A stretch of 64,000 bases of DNA from an uncultured Bacteroidia bacterium (GCA_902774295.1 CACYHP010000005.1:1-64000), one strand, 5' to 3'. Shown: positions 53,524 through 62,064, numbered from the stretch's first letter. Numbers and translations are program-made. The notes: generated by a model not told the origin, from the letters alone.

Positions 53524-54876
53524 TTAACGGAATTTTTCAATTTTTTCGTAGCCCCAGATGTCTTCCATGATTTTCAGCGATTCTTCCACCTTCATATCTT
53601 TACGAGCCTCCATATTACGTTGGACGAAGATACAGTCGGATAGTTTGCAGCCGTTACATACGATGTCTTCGGCGAGTGCGTCGCATGAAGGGGCGCCGCA
53701 GATGCCGCAGTCGATCTGTGGCAGCATACGTTCTATCTCTTTGATTTTGTTCATCTTCTCCAATGCCTTTGTGAAATCCGGGTCGAGGCTTATGGAACGA
53801 GGTTCGACTTCTTCGACGCTGATGTTTTCATACAGATAGTCGTGTTCGTCTTCCACTTCTTTGGCGCGTGTGAGTTCGCCGCGGCGTTCTTTGCCTGCCA
53901 CGTAACGGGCGCGGTTAAACAGGCGTTCGCAGGTGAGGAATCGGTTGTTATATGTTAAGATTCCACCCGGGCAGCTCTGGTCGCAGGCGCGCAGCTCGAG
54001 GAAGTCGACGCCTTCAACCTCATCGTTCTCCACTTTCTCCAAGAATTCCATACAGTTGTCCATACCATCGATTGATAGTGAGTGTTCGGATATTGAGAGA
54101 CGACGTTCGCCATTTGTCAATGAGGTCAGGATGCTGTCGGAGGTGAGTTGTGCGATAGGCAGTTTCACCTCTTTGTAGTCGTGGCCTTGTTCTTTTATCT
54201 TTTTGTAAACGCGGTTATATAGCGAGTCCATGTTGATGACGCCGTCGACGCTGGATTTATCTTCGCCGACAGGGCTTTTTACTGCTGCTATCTTAGCTGC
54301 GCATGGGGTGACGTAGAACACGCCGATCTGGTCTTCCGGCCAGCCTTCTTTCACGAGCTTACGTCTGATAAACATTGCTGTGATGTCGAGTGGTGCTTTG
54401 ATAGGCATGATGTTATCCACCAAACCTGGGAATTTGACTTGGATGAGACGCACGATAGCAGGGCAGAAGGATGAGATGAGCGGTTTGTTGTTGTTAGTGC
54501 GTTCCATCTCATTCTTTTTCTCTGTGTACAGAGGTGTTGAGATCTCTGTCTCGATGACGTGCTGGAATCCTATTTCGTTGAGTATGGCATAGATTCGCGA
54601 TACGCTGATGTCGTCTTTAAATTGGCCGAGGAACACGGCAGGGACAAGTGCGACGCGGCAAGGGAATTTAAATATCTCGTCGAAGTCGTCTTGTTTTACA
54701 AATATCGCTTTATGCGGACATGCGATGAAGCAGTTGCCACAGTCTACGCAGCGGTTTTCGTTGATATGTGCTTTGCCGTCGCGGACGCGTATAGCTTCTG
54801 TGGGGCATACCCTCATGCAGTGGGAGCAGCCTTCGCAAACGTTTTCGTTGATCTGTAGAGCGTGAAAAAATGCCAT
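53524..54876 (-). CDS. Sensor-type [FeFe]-hydrogenase-like iron-sulfur protein
   Basis: The 450-residue protein has two 4Fe-4S motifs (CEGCSHCMRVCP at 14-25, CVDCGNCFIACP at 43-54), a hydrogenase large-subunit domain and a C-terminal Fe-S domain (DCGICGAPSCDALAED near 389). H-cluster ligands appear as C138 (SFCPAI), C192 (TPCAAK) and C298/C302 (RACDQSC). The proton-transfer cysteine of TSCCP is phenylalanine, and the glutamate of MPCxxKxxE is alanine (198). This suggests a redox- or hydrogen-sensing role rather than catalysis. It is the last gene of a six-gene set with DRTGG, HATPase and PHP proteins. Confidence 0.82.
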   Translation of the reverse strand: MAFFHALQINENVCEGCSHCMRVCPTEAIRVRDGKAHINENRCVDCGNCFIACPHKAIFVKQDDFDEIFKFPCRVALVPAVFLGQFKDDISVSRIYAILNEIGFQHVIETEISTPLYTEKKNEMERTNNNKPLISSFCPAIVRLIQVKFPGLVDNIMPIKAPLDITAMFIRRKLVKEGWPEDQIGVFYVTPCAAKIAAVKSPVGEDKSSVDGVINMDSLYNRVYKKIKEQGHDYKEVKLPIAQLTSDSILTSLTNGERRLSISEHSLSIDGMDNCMEFLEKVENDEVEGVDFLELRACDQSCPGGILTYNNRFLTCERLFNRARYVAGKERRGELTRAKEVEDEHDYLYENISVEEVEPRSISLDPDFTKALEKMNKIKEIERMLPQIDCGICGAPSCDALAEDIVCNGCKLSDCIFVQRNMEARKDMKVEESLKIMEDIWGYEKIEKFR

Positions 54877-54896
54877 AATCCTAATTTTTAATTTTG

Positions 54897-55310
54897 TTAA
54901 CCGAGGTTGACCTCCATTTCAACGGTTGTCCCTACGCCGACTGTCGATTGCACGTTGAGGCGGTCGACGTTTTTCTTGATGTTAGGGAGTCCCATGCCGG
55001 CGCCGAATCCCATGTTGCGGACTTCAGGCGAGGCGGTGCTGTGGCCTTCCTGCATTGCCCAGTCGATGTCTGGGATGCCGGGGCCTTTATCGATGACACG
55101 AAGGAGGATCTTACCAGCGTCGATGTCGGCGGTGACCACGCCGCCGTAGGCATGCGCGATAGCGTTGACTTCGGCCTCGTAGAGGGCGACAACGACGCGT
55201 TTGACTATCGACGGGTTCACGTTGAGCTGCTTCAGGGTCTTCTTTATCGAACTTGAAGCCGAGCCGGCGTTGACGAAATCTCCTTCAATGACTGTGTATT
55301 CCAAATGCAT
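54897..55310 (-). CDS. RsbW/RsbT-like ATP-binding protein (HATPase)
   Basis: The 137-residue protein has the anti-sigma-factor kinase fold: VVVALYEAEVNAIAHAYGG (N box), RVIDKGPGIPDIDWAMQEGH (G1) and GAGMGLPNIKKNVDRLNV (G2). ATG 55310 (MHLEYTVIEGD) is chosen; the longer frame runs into the upstream gene. It lies between a DRTGG gene and the hydrogenase-like gene and may pass its signal by phosphorylation or partner switching. Confidence 0.83.
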   Translation of the reverse strand: MHLEYTVIEGDFVNAGSASSSIKKTLKQLNVNPSIVKRVVVALYEAEVNAIAHAYGGVVTADIDAGKILLRVIDKGPGIPDIDWAMQEGHSTASPEVRNMGFGAGMGLPNIKKNVDRLNVQSTVGVGTTVEMEVNLG

Positions 55311-55336
55311 AATAGAGAATAGTTGATTAAAAAGCG

Positions 55337-55681
55337 TTAATAAATAGGTTTGAGTCCGGCATCCCAGAGGAGACCGCAGGCTTTGAACATCGAGTAGTCG
55401 CATTCCATGAGGACCATACCCTCGTCTTCTGCGAGCTCGATCATCTCTTCCGTCGGTTTCTTCTTTCTGACGAACACGACGATGTCGAGGTTGCCCATCT
55501 CACATGTGCGGATGGTCTGCATTGTGCACAACCCCGTGACAATCATCGGGAAGTTGTCGCCTAAGGTCAGGATGTCGGACATCAGGTCGCTGGCGAAAGC
55601 TTTGTCCTGTTCCTCGTCGAGACGGTCCTGACCGCAAACCACCTTGGCGTTCAATACTTTAGCTATTTCAGATAATTTCAT
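55337..55681 (-). CDS. DRTGG domain protein (first of two)
   Basis: The 114-residue product (MKLSEIAKVLNAKVVCGQDR) is a single DRTGG-type domain with SDLMSDILT and DIVVFVRKKKPTEEMIELA. Such small proteins occur next to regulatory hydrogenase genes in Clostridia and Thermotogales; their ligand is unknown. The start at 55681 replaces a longer lysine-rich frame. A paralogue is at 57282-57620. Confidence 0.8.
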   Translation of the reverse strand: MKLSEIAKVLNAKVVCGQDRLDEEQDKAFASDLMSDILTLGDNFPMIVTGLCTMQTIRTCEMGNLDIVVFVRKKKPTEEMIELAEDEGMVLMECDYSMFKACGLLWDAGLKPIY

Positions 55682-55699
55682 TTTATGTTTATTTTTTTT

Positions 55700-55834
55700 T
55701 GTCGCCTTACGGCTCAAAATCTTAAAAAAATCTATTTAAAAATCTTAAAAAAAAATCTTCCAAAAAACTTTTAACTCTTAACTTTAAACTTTTTAAACTA
55801 CTCTAAACTCTACACTCTAAACTCTACACTAAAA
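55700..55834. repeat. Intergenic repeat block inside the hydrogenase-like operon
   Basis: This gap holds a diverged copy of the GTCGCCTTNCGGCTCAAAATCTT unit of 59271-59607 (at about 55699-55721), then CTCTAAACTCTACA repeats to 55830 like those at 29591-29627. A REP-like half-unit follows at 55835. Several dispersed families are stacked here. Confidence 0.65.
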
Positions 55835-55874
55835 AGATTTCTCCACTCCGCTTCGCTTCGGTCGAAATGACGGG
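55835..55874. repeat. REP-like half-unit between DRTGG and HATPase genes
   Basis: AGATTTCTCCACTC, a variable middle and TCGGTCGAAATGACGGG match the copy at 51645-51685. It ends two bases before the stop codon of the HATPase gene. Confidence 0.75.
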
Positions 55875-55876
55875 GG

Positions 55877-56425
55877 TTACTCGTTATAATGAATTTCTTC
55901 CAAGTTTTCCTGAATCATTTCCTTCAGGTATTTCATGATGTTGATGTCGTTCATTGACATTCCGTCGAGGGCTTCCTTGATCTCATCGGTGTCGAACACG
56001 AACTCGCCGTCGTCGGTGATGTGTTTATAGATGAAATGGATGTCTTCGTGGGCGGCGAACAGCATCACGAGGGTGCCTGAGAGGTCTCCCATTGGCGGGC
56101 GGTCGATGTTATCATGCTGGAACCAGAAATTGAGCACGGTGCCTTTGCCGACCTCGCTCTCAATCTTCATGCCGCCGCCGCAGTTCTCGGTGTTCATTTT
56201 AATAAGAGGTAAGCCGAGGCCGACTTTTCGTGTGGTGCGCGATGTGGTCCATGGGTCGGTGACCTTTGCCAGAAACTCCGGTGACATTCCTTTGCCGTTG
56301 TCTTTGATGGTGAAGGCGTAGATGTTGTCCTTCAGGCTGTCTTTTATGGTCAGCTCGACAAGGGTGGAGTTGGCTGCGGTAGAGTTCTCCATCAGGTCAT
56401 ATACATGTAATGCTAGTTCTTTCAT
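55877..56425 (-). CDS. HATPase-domain protein
   Basis: The 182-residue protein has a histidine-kinase-type ATP-binding domain: DLMENSTAANSTLVEL (N box), FTIKDNGKGMSPEFLAKVTD (G1), TRKVGLGLPLIKM (G2) and SEVGKGTVLNF. It lacks a dimerisation/phosphoacceptor domain and any sensor. Its start overlaps the PHP gene end by four bases (ATGA). It is probably part of the signalling relay around the hydrogenase-like protein. Confidence 0.83.
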   Translation of the reverse strand: MKELALHVYDLMENSTAANSTLVELTIKDSLKDNIYAFTIKDNGKGMSPEFLAKVTDPWTTSRTTRKVGLGLPLIKMNTENCGGGMKIESEVGKGTVLNFWFQHDNIDRPPMGDLSGTLVMLFAAHEDIHFIYKHITDDGEFVFDTDEIKEALDGMSMNDINIMKYLKEMIQENLEEIHYNE

Positions 56426-57198
56426 CCGAATAAAAGTTGTAGTTTTTCCTGAGGTTCAGTGTCGATGTACCTGCCGTCCTCGCCATGAATGGTTTTGCGG
56501 AACTCGTCGAAGGTGAGGTCGTACATGTGAAGCACGCAGTGCACCTCGCCGATGATATGCAGGAAGTGCGCATCGCTGCTCTTGGTGAACATGAACTTCT
56601 TCAAATATGCGAATTTCTTCAAAAAATCCTCTTTTTTGACGTGCTTCGAAATCTCGAGTGCGTCAGCCTTGAGGTCAGGCGGGATGAAACCGAGTTGTGA
56701 CATCAGTGACGATGCTGGCTTGTTGACGTGCGCCGGCACGAAGAGACCTCCGATCTCATGCACTTTGTCATAAAGCGTGTCGAGGTCGCAGTCGAGTGCC
56801 GACCACAGCAGCCAAGGCTCGTCGCCGATGATTTCCTCGTCTTTGTCGACGATGAGCTGATAGCCGAACTTCTCCTCATCGAGAGGGATGTGCGGCAGAT
56901 GCTCGTCGAGGAACTCCTGGAACTTGTCGAGCTGCTCGTCAGTCTCGAAGTAGGCGAGGGCATGAGCCTCTTCCTGCGTCGTTATCTCCACGCCTCCGAT
57001 GACGAACACGCCCATCTCGCGGCCGATCTGCTGCGTCACCTTCACCTGTCGTGTGGTGTTGTGGTCGCATATTGCGATGACGTCGAGATGCAGCTTCTTG
57101 GCCTGTTCCACGATGGCAGCGGGCGACATGTAGATGTCACCGCACGGCGAAAGCACCGTGTGAATATGCAAGTCAGCTCTGTACTTTTTGAGTTCCAT
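56422..57198 (-). CDS. PHP domain phosphoesterase-like protein
   Basis: The 258-residue protein shows the PHP metal motifs RADLHIHTVLSPCGD, IAICDHNT, the glutamate in GGVEITT, VPAHVNKPASS and TKSSDAHFLHIIGE. Members hydrolyse phosphate esters or act as nucleases; the substrate here is unknown. It is in a conserved-looking gene set with two HATPase and two DRTGG proteins. Confidence 0.85.
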   Translation of the reverse strand: MELKKYRADLHIHTVLSPCGDIYMSPAAIVEQAKKLHLDVIAICDHNTTRQVKVTQQIGREMGVFVIGGVEITTQEEAHALAYFETDEQLDKFQEFLDEHLPHIPLDEEKFGYQLIVDKDEEIIGDEPWLLWSALDCDLDTLYDKVHEIGGLFVPAHVNKPASSLMSQLGFIPPDLKADALEISKHVKKEDFLKKFAYLKKFMFTKSSDAHFLHIIGEVHCVLHMYDLTFDEFRKTIHGEDGRYIDTEPQEKLQLLFG

Positions 57199-57281
57199 GA
57201 TTATTTTGTTAAAAGTTAAAAGATAAAAGATAAAGGAGAGGTCGCGTCGCGCTCTTTTAACTTTTAACTGCTTACTGTTAA

Positions 57282-57620
57282 CTATTTGTTGTTTAACAAA
57301 TTATAAACAAGTCCTGCGATTTCGAATGTCGGCAGTGATGTCTGGAGAATCGGCAATTCCTCTTCGTTGGCCTGGTTGATGGTGTCTTCGTTAGCACCGA
57401 GGTCTTTGACGAGGATGATGCATGACATCTCTTTGAGCGATGCCACAGCCATCACGTTTTTATGAGTCTGGAGAGTGATCCAGATGTTGCCTTCCTGTGC
57501 GTTACCCATCACGTCGCTGAGGAGGTCTGAAATATAGCAGCCGTCGATTTCGCGATCGAGGCCGTTTTTGCCTGCGAGGACCTTAAGTCCCAGTTTATCA
57601 ACTAATTCTTGTACTTTCAT
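57282..57620 (-). CDS. DRTGG domain protein (second), first gene of the operon
   Basis: The 112-residue protein begins MKVQELVDKLGLKVLAGKNG and contains CYISDLLSDVMGNAQEGNI and CIILVKDLGANEDTINQANE, the DRTGG fold. It starts the minus-strand set and is preceded by a near-perfect promoter. The 83-base gap to the PHP gene contains TTTTAAC/TAAAAGT repeats. Confidence 0.8.
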   Translation of the reverse strand: MKVQELVDKLGLKVLAGKNGLDREIDGCYISDLLSDVMGNAQEGNIWITLQTHKNVMAVASLKEMSCIILVKDLGANEDTINQANEEELPILQTSLPTFEIAGLVYNLLNNK

Positions 57621-57656
57621 ATCAATTTTAAAATTAAATTTTCACAATTAGGACTG

Positions 57657-57686
57657 CAAATTTATGAAATAATAATGAGATTGCAA
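57657..57686 (-). promoter_or_regulatory. Promoter of the hydrogenase-related regulatory operon
   Basis: On the minus strand TTG (57686-57684), 19 bases and TAAATTTG (57664-57657) match the ideal Bacteroidetes promoter TTG-N19-TAnnTTTG. It is divergent from the EamA transporter promoter. Confidence 0.75.
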
Positions 57687-57727
57687 AGGAATTTTTTAAA
57701 ATTTTCATACGGAATTGATTTTCTGTG

Positions 57728-57735
57728 TATTTTTG
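57728..57735 (+). promoter_or_regulatory. -7 box of the EamA-queH pair
   Basis: TATTTTTG lies only seven bases before the ATG at 57743, so the mRNA would be nearly leaderless. Confidence 0.5.
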
Positions 57736-57742
57736 CAACGTT

Positions 57743-58618
57743 ATGATATTTCTGATACTCGCCATACTTTTTTCGACAGGTGTTTTTGTCGCGATGCGTC
57801 TTTTCAAGCGTTTCGGGCTTGACAACCATCAGGCGCTGATGTGGAATTATGTGTTCGCGACGGGGACTGGTTTTGTGGTTTGCGAGAGCTATGAGACCAT
57901 ACCGCAGCTGGTGGCTGAGCCATGGTTTGGGCTGTCCCTTTTGACTGGATTCTGGTTTATTTTCACCTACTTATTAATGACTGCATCGACGCAGCGTTCG
58001 GGTGTGACCGTGACCTCGCTGTCGAGCAAGTTGTCGGTGGTTTTGCCGATTTTGGCGGGCGTTATTTTTCTGCATGAAAAGCTGAATTTCGTGGCATCGT
58101 TGGGAATAGTGCTGGCGTTGGTGGCGCTGGTGCTCGTCGTCGGCTGGAAACTACCCAATAGTAAACGTGAACACACAGATAATTCAGGGATTGTCGCATT
58201 GTTGCCGGTTTTCATATTTTTCGGCACAGGCACAGGCGATATCCTGATGAAAATAACCGAGCAGCAGAACACTGCGGGCAACCTCGGTTTTATGATTGCA
58301 TTTATCTATTTCATTGCCTTGATTTTCGGCATCATCATTGTGGTTTGGGACATAGCAAAAGGCAAGTCGAAATGGCAGTGGAAAAGTGCCGTCGGTGGCA
58401 TCGGATTAGGCGTAATCAATTATTTCTCAACGTATTGCGTATATTATGCCATGCGTTATTTCGACAACGTTGTCTTATTCCCGATTTACAACATCGGAGT
58501 GGTCAGCTTAACGGCTGTCACCGGCTGTCTGTTATTTAAGGAAAAGCTTACTTTAAAAAACTATATTGGGCTTGTAATCGCAGTGCTTGCTGTCATTTTA
58601 ATCACTTTCAGACCGTGA
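57743..58618 (+). CDS. EamA-family membrane transporter
   Basis: The 291-residue protein has about ten hydrophobic segments in two halves, as in drug/metabolite transporters (MIFLILAILFSTGVFVAMRL; the internal repeat begins near VALLPVFIFFGTGTGDILM). TSLSSKLSVVLPILAGVIFL is EamA-like. ATG 57743 is chosen over an upstream GTG that would precede the -7 box. The substrate is unknown. Its stop overlaps the GTG start of queH. Confidence 0.82.
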   Translation: MIFLILAILFSTGVFVAMRLFKRFGLDNHQALMWNYVFATGTGFVVCESYETIPQLVAEPWFGLSLLTGFWFIFTYLLMTASTQRSGVTVTSLSSKLSVVLPILAGVIFLHEKLNFVASLGIVLALVALVLVVGWKLPNSKREHTDNSGIVALLPVFIFFGTGTGDILMKITEQQNTAGNLGFMIAFIYFIALIFGIIIVVWDIAKGKSKWQWKSAVGGIGLGVINYFSTYCVYYAMRYFDNVVLFPIYNIGVVSLTAVTGCLLFKEKLTLKNYIGLVIAVLAVILITFRP

Positions 58619-59193
58619 AAAAGAAATTCGAGATATCGGTTCCGGGAGGGGAGACCAAGGTGCTCCTTCACACCTGTTGTGCGCCGTGCTCGTCGGCGAT
58701 TATCGAGTGCATGATGCAGCACGGCATTACACCTACTATATATTATAGCAATCCGAACATCTTCCCTTTGGAAGAATATGAGATCCGGAAGAACGAATGC
58801 ACGCGCTATGCCACATCACTCGGCCTGGACATCATCGACGACGACTACGACCACGAAAAATGGCGTTTGGAGATGACAGGACTGGAAGGCGAGCCTGAGA
58901 GGGGAGGGCGTTGCCTCAAATGCTTCAAATACAGGCTGTTGCGTACTGCGAAATATGCTCACGAGCATGGTTTTAAGGTGATGACCACAACCCTTGCATC
59001 GAGCCGTTGGAAAAGTCTCGAACAGATAGAAGAAGCGGGAAAATTCGCCGAATCGATTTATCCTGATGTGACGTTTTGGGCTCAGAACTGGAGAAAAGGC
59101 GGACTGAGTGAGCGAAGGATTCAGATTATCAAGGAATATGGATTTTACAACCAGAGATATTGCGGCTGCGAGTTTTCTTTCAGACAGGATTAA
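58615..59193 (+). CDS. queH: Epoxyqueuosine reductase QueH
   Basis: The 192-residue protein belongs to the DUF208/QueH family that completes queuosine synthesis in tRNA. Conserved cysteines are visible as HTCCAPCSSA (C21, C22, C25), GGRCLKCFKYR and NQRYCGCEFS, ligands for an iron-sulfur cluster and metal. It starts with GTG inside the stop of the transporter gene, so the pair is coupled. A link between the transporter and queuine or a precursor is possible but only inferred. Confidence 0.9.
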   Translation: MKKKFEISVPGGETKVLLHTCCAPCSSAIIECMMQHGITPTIYYSNPNIFPLEEYEIRKNECTRYATSLGLDIIDDDYDHEKWRLEMTGLEGEPERGGRCLKCFKYRLLRTAKYAHEHGFKVMTTTLASSRWKSLEQIEEAGKFAESIYPDVTFWAQNWRKGGLSERRIQIIKEYGFYNQRYCGCEFSFRQD

Positions 59194-59270
59194 CAAGATT
59201 AACAGGATGTTTTAAGTTCTTCAATCTTTTATCTTTTAACTTTTAACTCTTAACTCTAAACTCTTAACTT

Positions 59271-59607
59271 AATCGGTCGCCTTCGGCTCAAAATCTTTCA
59301 AAATCTAATCAAAAATCATTCAAAATATTCTTCCCAGATAATTCTAAAATCTCTCTCTTAACTTTTAACTCTTAACTCTTAACTTAATCGGTCGCCTTCG
59401 GCTCAAAATCTTTCAAAATCTAATCAAAAATCATTCAAAATGTTCTTCCCAGATAATTCTAAAATCTCTCTTTTAACTTTTAACTCTTAACTTAATCGGT
59501 CGCCTTCGGCTCAAAATCTTTCAAAATCTAATCAAAAATCATTCAAAATGTTCTTCCGAAACAATCCCAAAATCTCTCTCTTAACTTTTAACTTTTAACT
59601 TGATTGA
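59271..59607. repeat. Three tandem copies of a roughly 100-125 bp unit
   Basis: Units begin AATCGGTCGCCTTCGGCTCA at 59271, 59396 and 59494 and continue through AAAATCTTTCAAAATCTAAT to TTCTTCC...AAAATCTCTC and TTTTAACTCTTAAC runs. Copies differ by a few bases, and the TTAACT spacer varies in length, giving periods of 125 and 98. A diverged fourth copy is near 55699. The block lies upstream of the fused surface protein gene. The rest of the gap (59194-59711) holds TTAACT simple repeats and a promoter. Confidence 0.85.
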
Positions 59608-59637
59608 AAAAAATGTTAAATCAAAAGAAAAAAGTTG

Positions 59638-59645
59638 TATTTTTG
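59638..59645 (+). promoter_or_regulatory. -7 box upstream of the fused surface lipoprotein gene
   Basis: TATTTTTG lies 67 bases before the ATG at 59712 and just after the tandem repeats. No well-placed -33 element is visible. Confidence 0.5.
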
Positions 59646-59711
59646 CCGCTCGATTTAGCTATGCATTTGTAACTATTAACACTTTGTCTATAACAGTTTA
59701 AATTTATTAGT

Positions 59712-61622
59712 ATGAAAAACATGAATTGTAAAGCATTGACAATGTCTTTATTGGTGGCGATTATTATGTTGCTGCCATTTGCGGCGAGTGCTCAGAGGAG
59801 CGACAGATTTTTTAGTGGTTTTGAGGATGACGATTATGAAAACCGCATTGCATTTATAGGACTGGGGAACCAGCCATTTGGTACTGAGCCGGCTCCTGTT
59901 GGCTCGGGATTGCTGGTTTTGACCGTTGCCGGCGCTGGCTATGCGGCTTTGAGGCGCAAACGTTCCAATAGGGCCTCTAAATCGCATAAGACACATATGT
60001 CTTATATGCTTGCTTTGGCAATGGTTTTGGCCTTTACAGGTTGCAAAAAGAAAATTGAGCCGGTGGTTCATGACAACGGAAATTCGGTTAATATCACCCT
60101 TAATGTGAACGGTGGCGGGAAACATGGTATTGTCCTTGATCAAGAATCTGGTTATTCACCTGTCGCTTACAGTGAAGGTGATGTTATCTATGTCGGTGAT
60201 GGAGGTTCGTATGTGGGTTATCTGACATGCCAAAGCGACGGAACAACGTTCACGGGTACTATCACGCCAAGTCCAACCGCTGATAATTTGTATTTTTATT
60301 ATGTCGGCGGACTTACTCCTCAAAACTGGGGTGGTGAAGTGGGTGAAAAAAGTTTCACCGTGGATATCCACGACCAATCCAATACGAACACAGGAATGGA
60401 TAATACTAATAAGCTTCCTGTTTTATCTGTTGGTACTGAAGACTATTATCTGGGGAAGGTCGAGTTTGATTGTATTCTTGAAAACAAATGCGCATTGGTG
60501 AAGTTCAGACTTAATACTAATGTCGGTGATGCTAAAGTAAGGATAAGCAATATGTTGTCGGAAGCTAAAATTGATTTCGCCAATCATTGTATCACGCCAA
60601 CAGGGACTTTGGATGCCATAACATTGTATTGCGGTCCTAGCAATAATGGTGAGCAAACAGTGACTAATATGTATTTGAGATGGGCAATTCTTTTGCCATC
60701 CGATGCAGAAAGGTCGGGATATGTTATTGTGGAAGATGGAGCTCAAATGGCTAATAATAAATATTATAACAAAGTAACTATTCCGGAAATCGATCCTGCA
60801 AGTGTCAATTATCTATATAGTCCTATCCAAATCAACAATCAGCCAGAGAATTTGACATCGGCTAATTTGTATATGGTTAGTAACAATTTCAATGTTGTCG
60901 AGTTTTCTCCTGGCAATCTGCAATATCATCCTAATTCAGGTAAATGGTATTTTGCAAAAAACACATGGAGTTATATTGGTAACGATAATTACGGCAATGT
61001 TTATTGGAAAACAGGCACGAATGACAGTATTAAATGTTCTAATACCAAAATAAGCACTAATGGTTATCAGGGTTTGATAGATTTGTTCGGATGGGGCGCT
61101 TGGGGCTATAATACTAAAGATGATATTTGCAATGCAAGTACAGACAATTCTGATTATACATGGACTTCTGATTTTCAGGGAACCATTGAAAATGACAGCC
61201 ATAATGATTGGAGAACGCTGACTAGAACCGAGTGGGACAAATTAAATACTATTCATAATAGTAATAAAAAGATTGGTAAAGGCACGGTGTTTGGAGTGCG
61301 TAGTGAGATTATTCTTCCTATAAACAACACAGCTACTATAGAAAATTATCAATGGACCACATTAGAGATAAATTCAGAAAACTGGGCTACATGGCGTGAT
61401 TATGGAGCAGTCGTATTACCTGCTACCGGTATGCGTTCGGGTATTAATGTGACAAAAGCTAAACCTGATGGCAATGATAAAAACACCGAGGGTTATTATT
61501 GGTCTTCATCTGAAATTAATCAAGATCAGGCATGTGGTGCTAGAAATTCTTCATCCAAACCTGCAATGACTGTTGATAATCTTTCCAAGTTTTACGGTTT
61601 TTCCGTCCGTCTTGTCCGATAA
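59712..61622 (+). CDS. Fused sorted-protein plus lipoprotein paralogue, surface protein
   Basis: The 636-residue protein begins with a signal peptide (MLLPFAASAQ), an acidic linker and a tail-like segment PVGSGLLVLTVAGAGYAALR followed by RKRSN. Right after comes a second lipoprotein-like signal (LALAMVLAFTGCKKK), then a fimbrillin-like half (VIYVGDGGSYVGYL, NKCALVKFRL) and a C-terminal FISUMP/DUF1566-like half (LPATGMRSG, GYYWSSSE, GFSVRLVR). It corresponds to the two genes at 22544-24375 joined in frame. An internal start at one of the Met codons before LALAMV could still make a separate lipoprotein. A terminator follows. Confidence 0.72.
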   Translation: MKNMNCKALTMSLLVAIIMLLPFAASAQRSDRFFSGFEDDDYENRIAFIGLGNQPFGTEPAPVGSGLLVLTVAGAGYAALRRKRSNRASKSHKTHMSYMLALAMVLAFTGCKKKIEPVVHDNGNSVNITLNVNGGGKHGIVLDQESGYSPVAYSEGDVIYVGDGGSYVGYLTCQSDGTTFTGTITPSPTADNLYFYYVGGLTPQNWGGEVGEKSFTVDIHDQSNTNTGMDNTNKLPVLSVGTEDYYLGKVEFDCILENKCALVKFRLNTNVGDAKVRISNMLSEAKIDFANHCITPTGTLDAITLYCGPSNNGEQTVTNMYLRWAILLPSDAERSGYVIVEDGAQMANNKYYNKVTIPEIDPASVNYLYSPIQINNQPENLTSANLYMVSNNFNVVEFSPGNLQYHPNSGKWYFAKNTWSYIGNDNYGNVYWKTGTNDSIKCSNTKISTNGYQGLIDLFGWGAWGYNTKDDICNASTDNSDYTWTSDFQGTIENDSHNDWRTLTRTEWDKLNTIHNSNKKIGKGTVFGVRSEIILPINNTATIENYQWTTLEINSENWATWRDYGAVVLPATGMRSGINVTKAKPDGNDKNTEGYYWSSSEINQDQACGARNSSSKPAMTVDNLSKFYGFSVRLVR

Positions 61623-61649
61623 TAATTGTGTTAATATATAATAAAAATT

Positions 61650-61683
61650 CCGGTGTGGTTGTAGTGCTGCACCGGTTTTTTTT
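61650..61683 (+). terminator. Terminator of the fused surface protein gene
   Basis: CCGGTG (61650-61655) pairs with CACCGG (61670-61675), followed by eight T. Together with the new -7 box at 61734 it isolates the next gene from read-through. Confidence 0.85.
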
Positions 61684-61733
61684 AATTTAAAAATAAATGT
61701 CTTATTTTTTACGTGACGAATAAGAAAAAGGTG

Positions 61734-61741
61734 TAATTTTG
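61734..61741 (+). promoter_or_regulatory. -7 box before the cobalamin riboswitch
   Basis: TAATTTTG ends six bases before the first riboswitch stem, so transcription would begin at about the aptamer's 5' edge. Confidence 0.6.
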
Positions 61742-61746
61742 CAGCC

Positions 61747-61911
61747 GATTTAGGGTGTCCCTTCGCGGACTCAATAGGGAACCGGGTGTGAATCCCGGAC
61801 AGTTCCCGCTGCTGTGATGGCCAATCGCCTGCCACTGTGCCACTGTCGCGACGCTCCGTCGGACGGGAAGGCGGCAAAGCGAGGCCTCAGTCAGAAGACC
61901 TGCCTCAAATC
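61747..61911 (+). ncRNA. Cobalamin (B12) riboswitch
   Basis: The core shows GGGAACCGGGTGTGAATCCC (from 61778), then GGACAGTTCCCGCTGCTGTGA, GCCACTG at 61831-61837, GACGGGAAGGCGG and the B12 box AGTCAGAAGACCTGCC at 61889-61904. GATTT and AAATC close the outer stem. All these are hallmarks of the class. It lies about 150 bases ahead of a large secreted Fn3 protein. The expression platform is unclear: a weak CCCTTTAAGGG hairpin with a T-rich tail lies at 61966-61980. Confidence 0.95.
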
Positions 61912-62064
61912 ACGAAACGACGCTTCCGGGAATTGGAGCTGGGATTCTAATTTTAATAAGGTATGCCCTTTAAGGGTTTTATCTTTGTTTTTTACTATTC
62001 CAACATTTTTTCCAGAAGTTTTAAGGTGATGAAATTATTATCAAATCTTAAAAACTTTTGTATT

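Noticed and set aside
59271-59607. Tandem repeats as CRISPR or as an origin with iterons
   Set aside because: Units are 98-125 bases and nearly identical throughout, with no unique spacers. No replication initiator gene or DnaA-box cluster was seen nearby.
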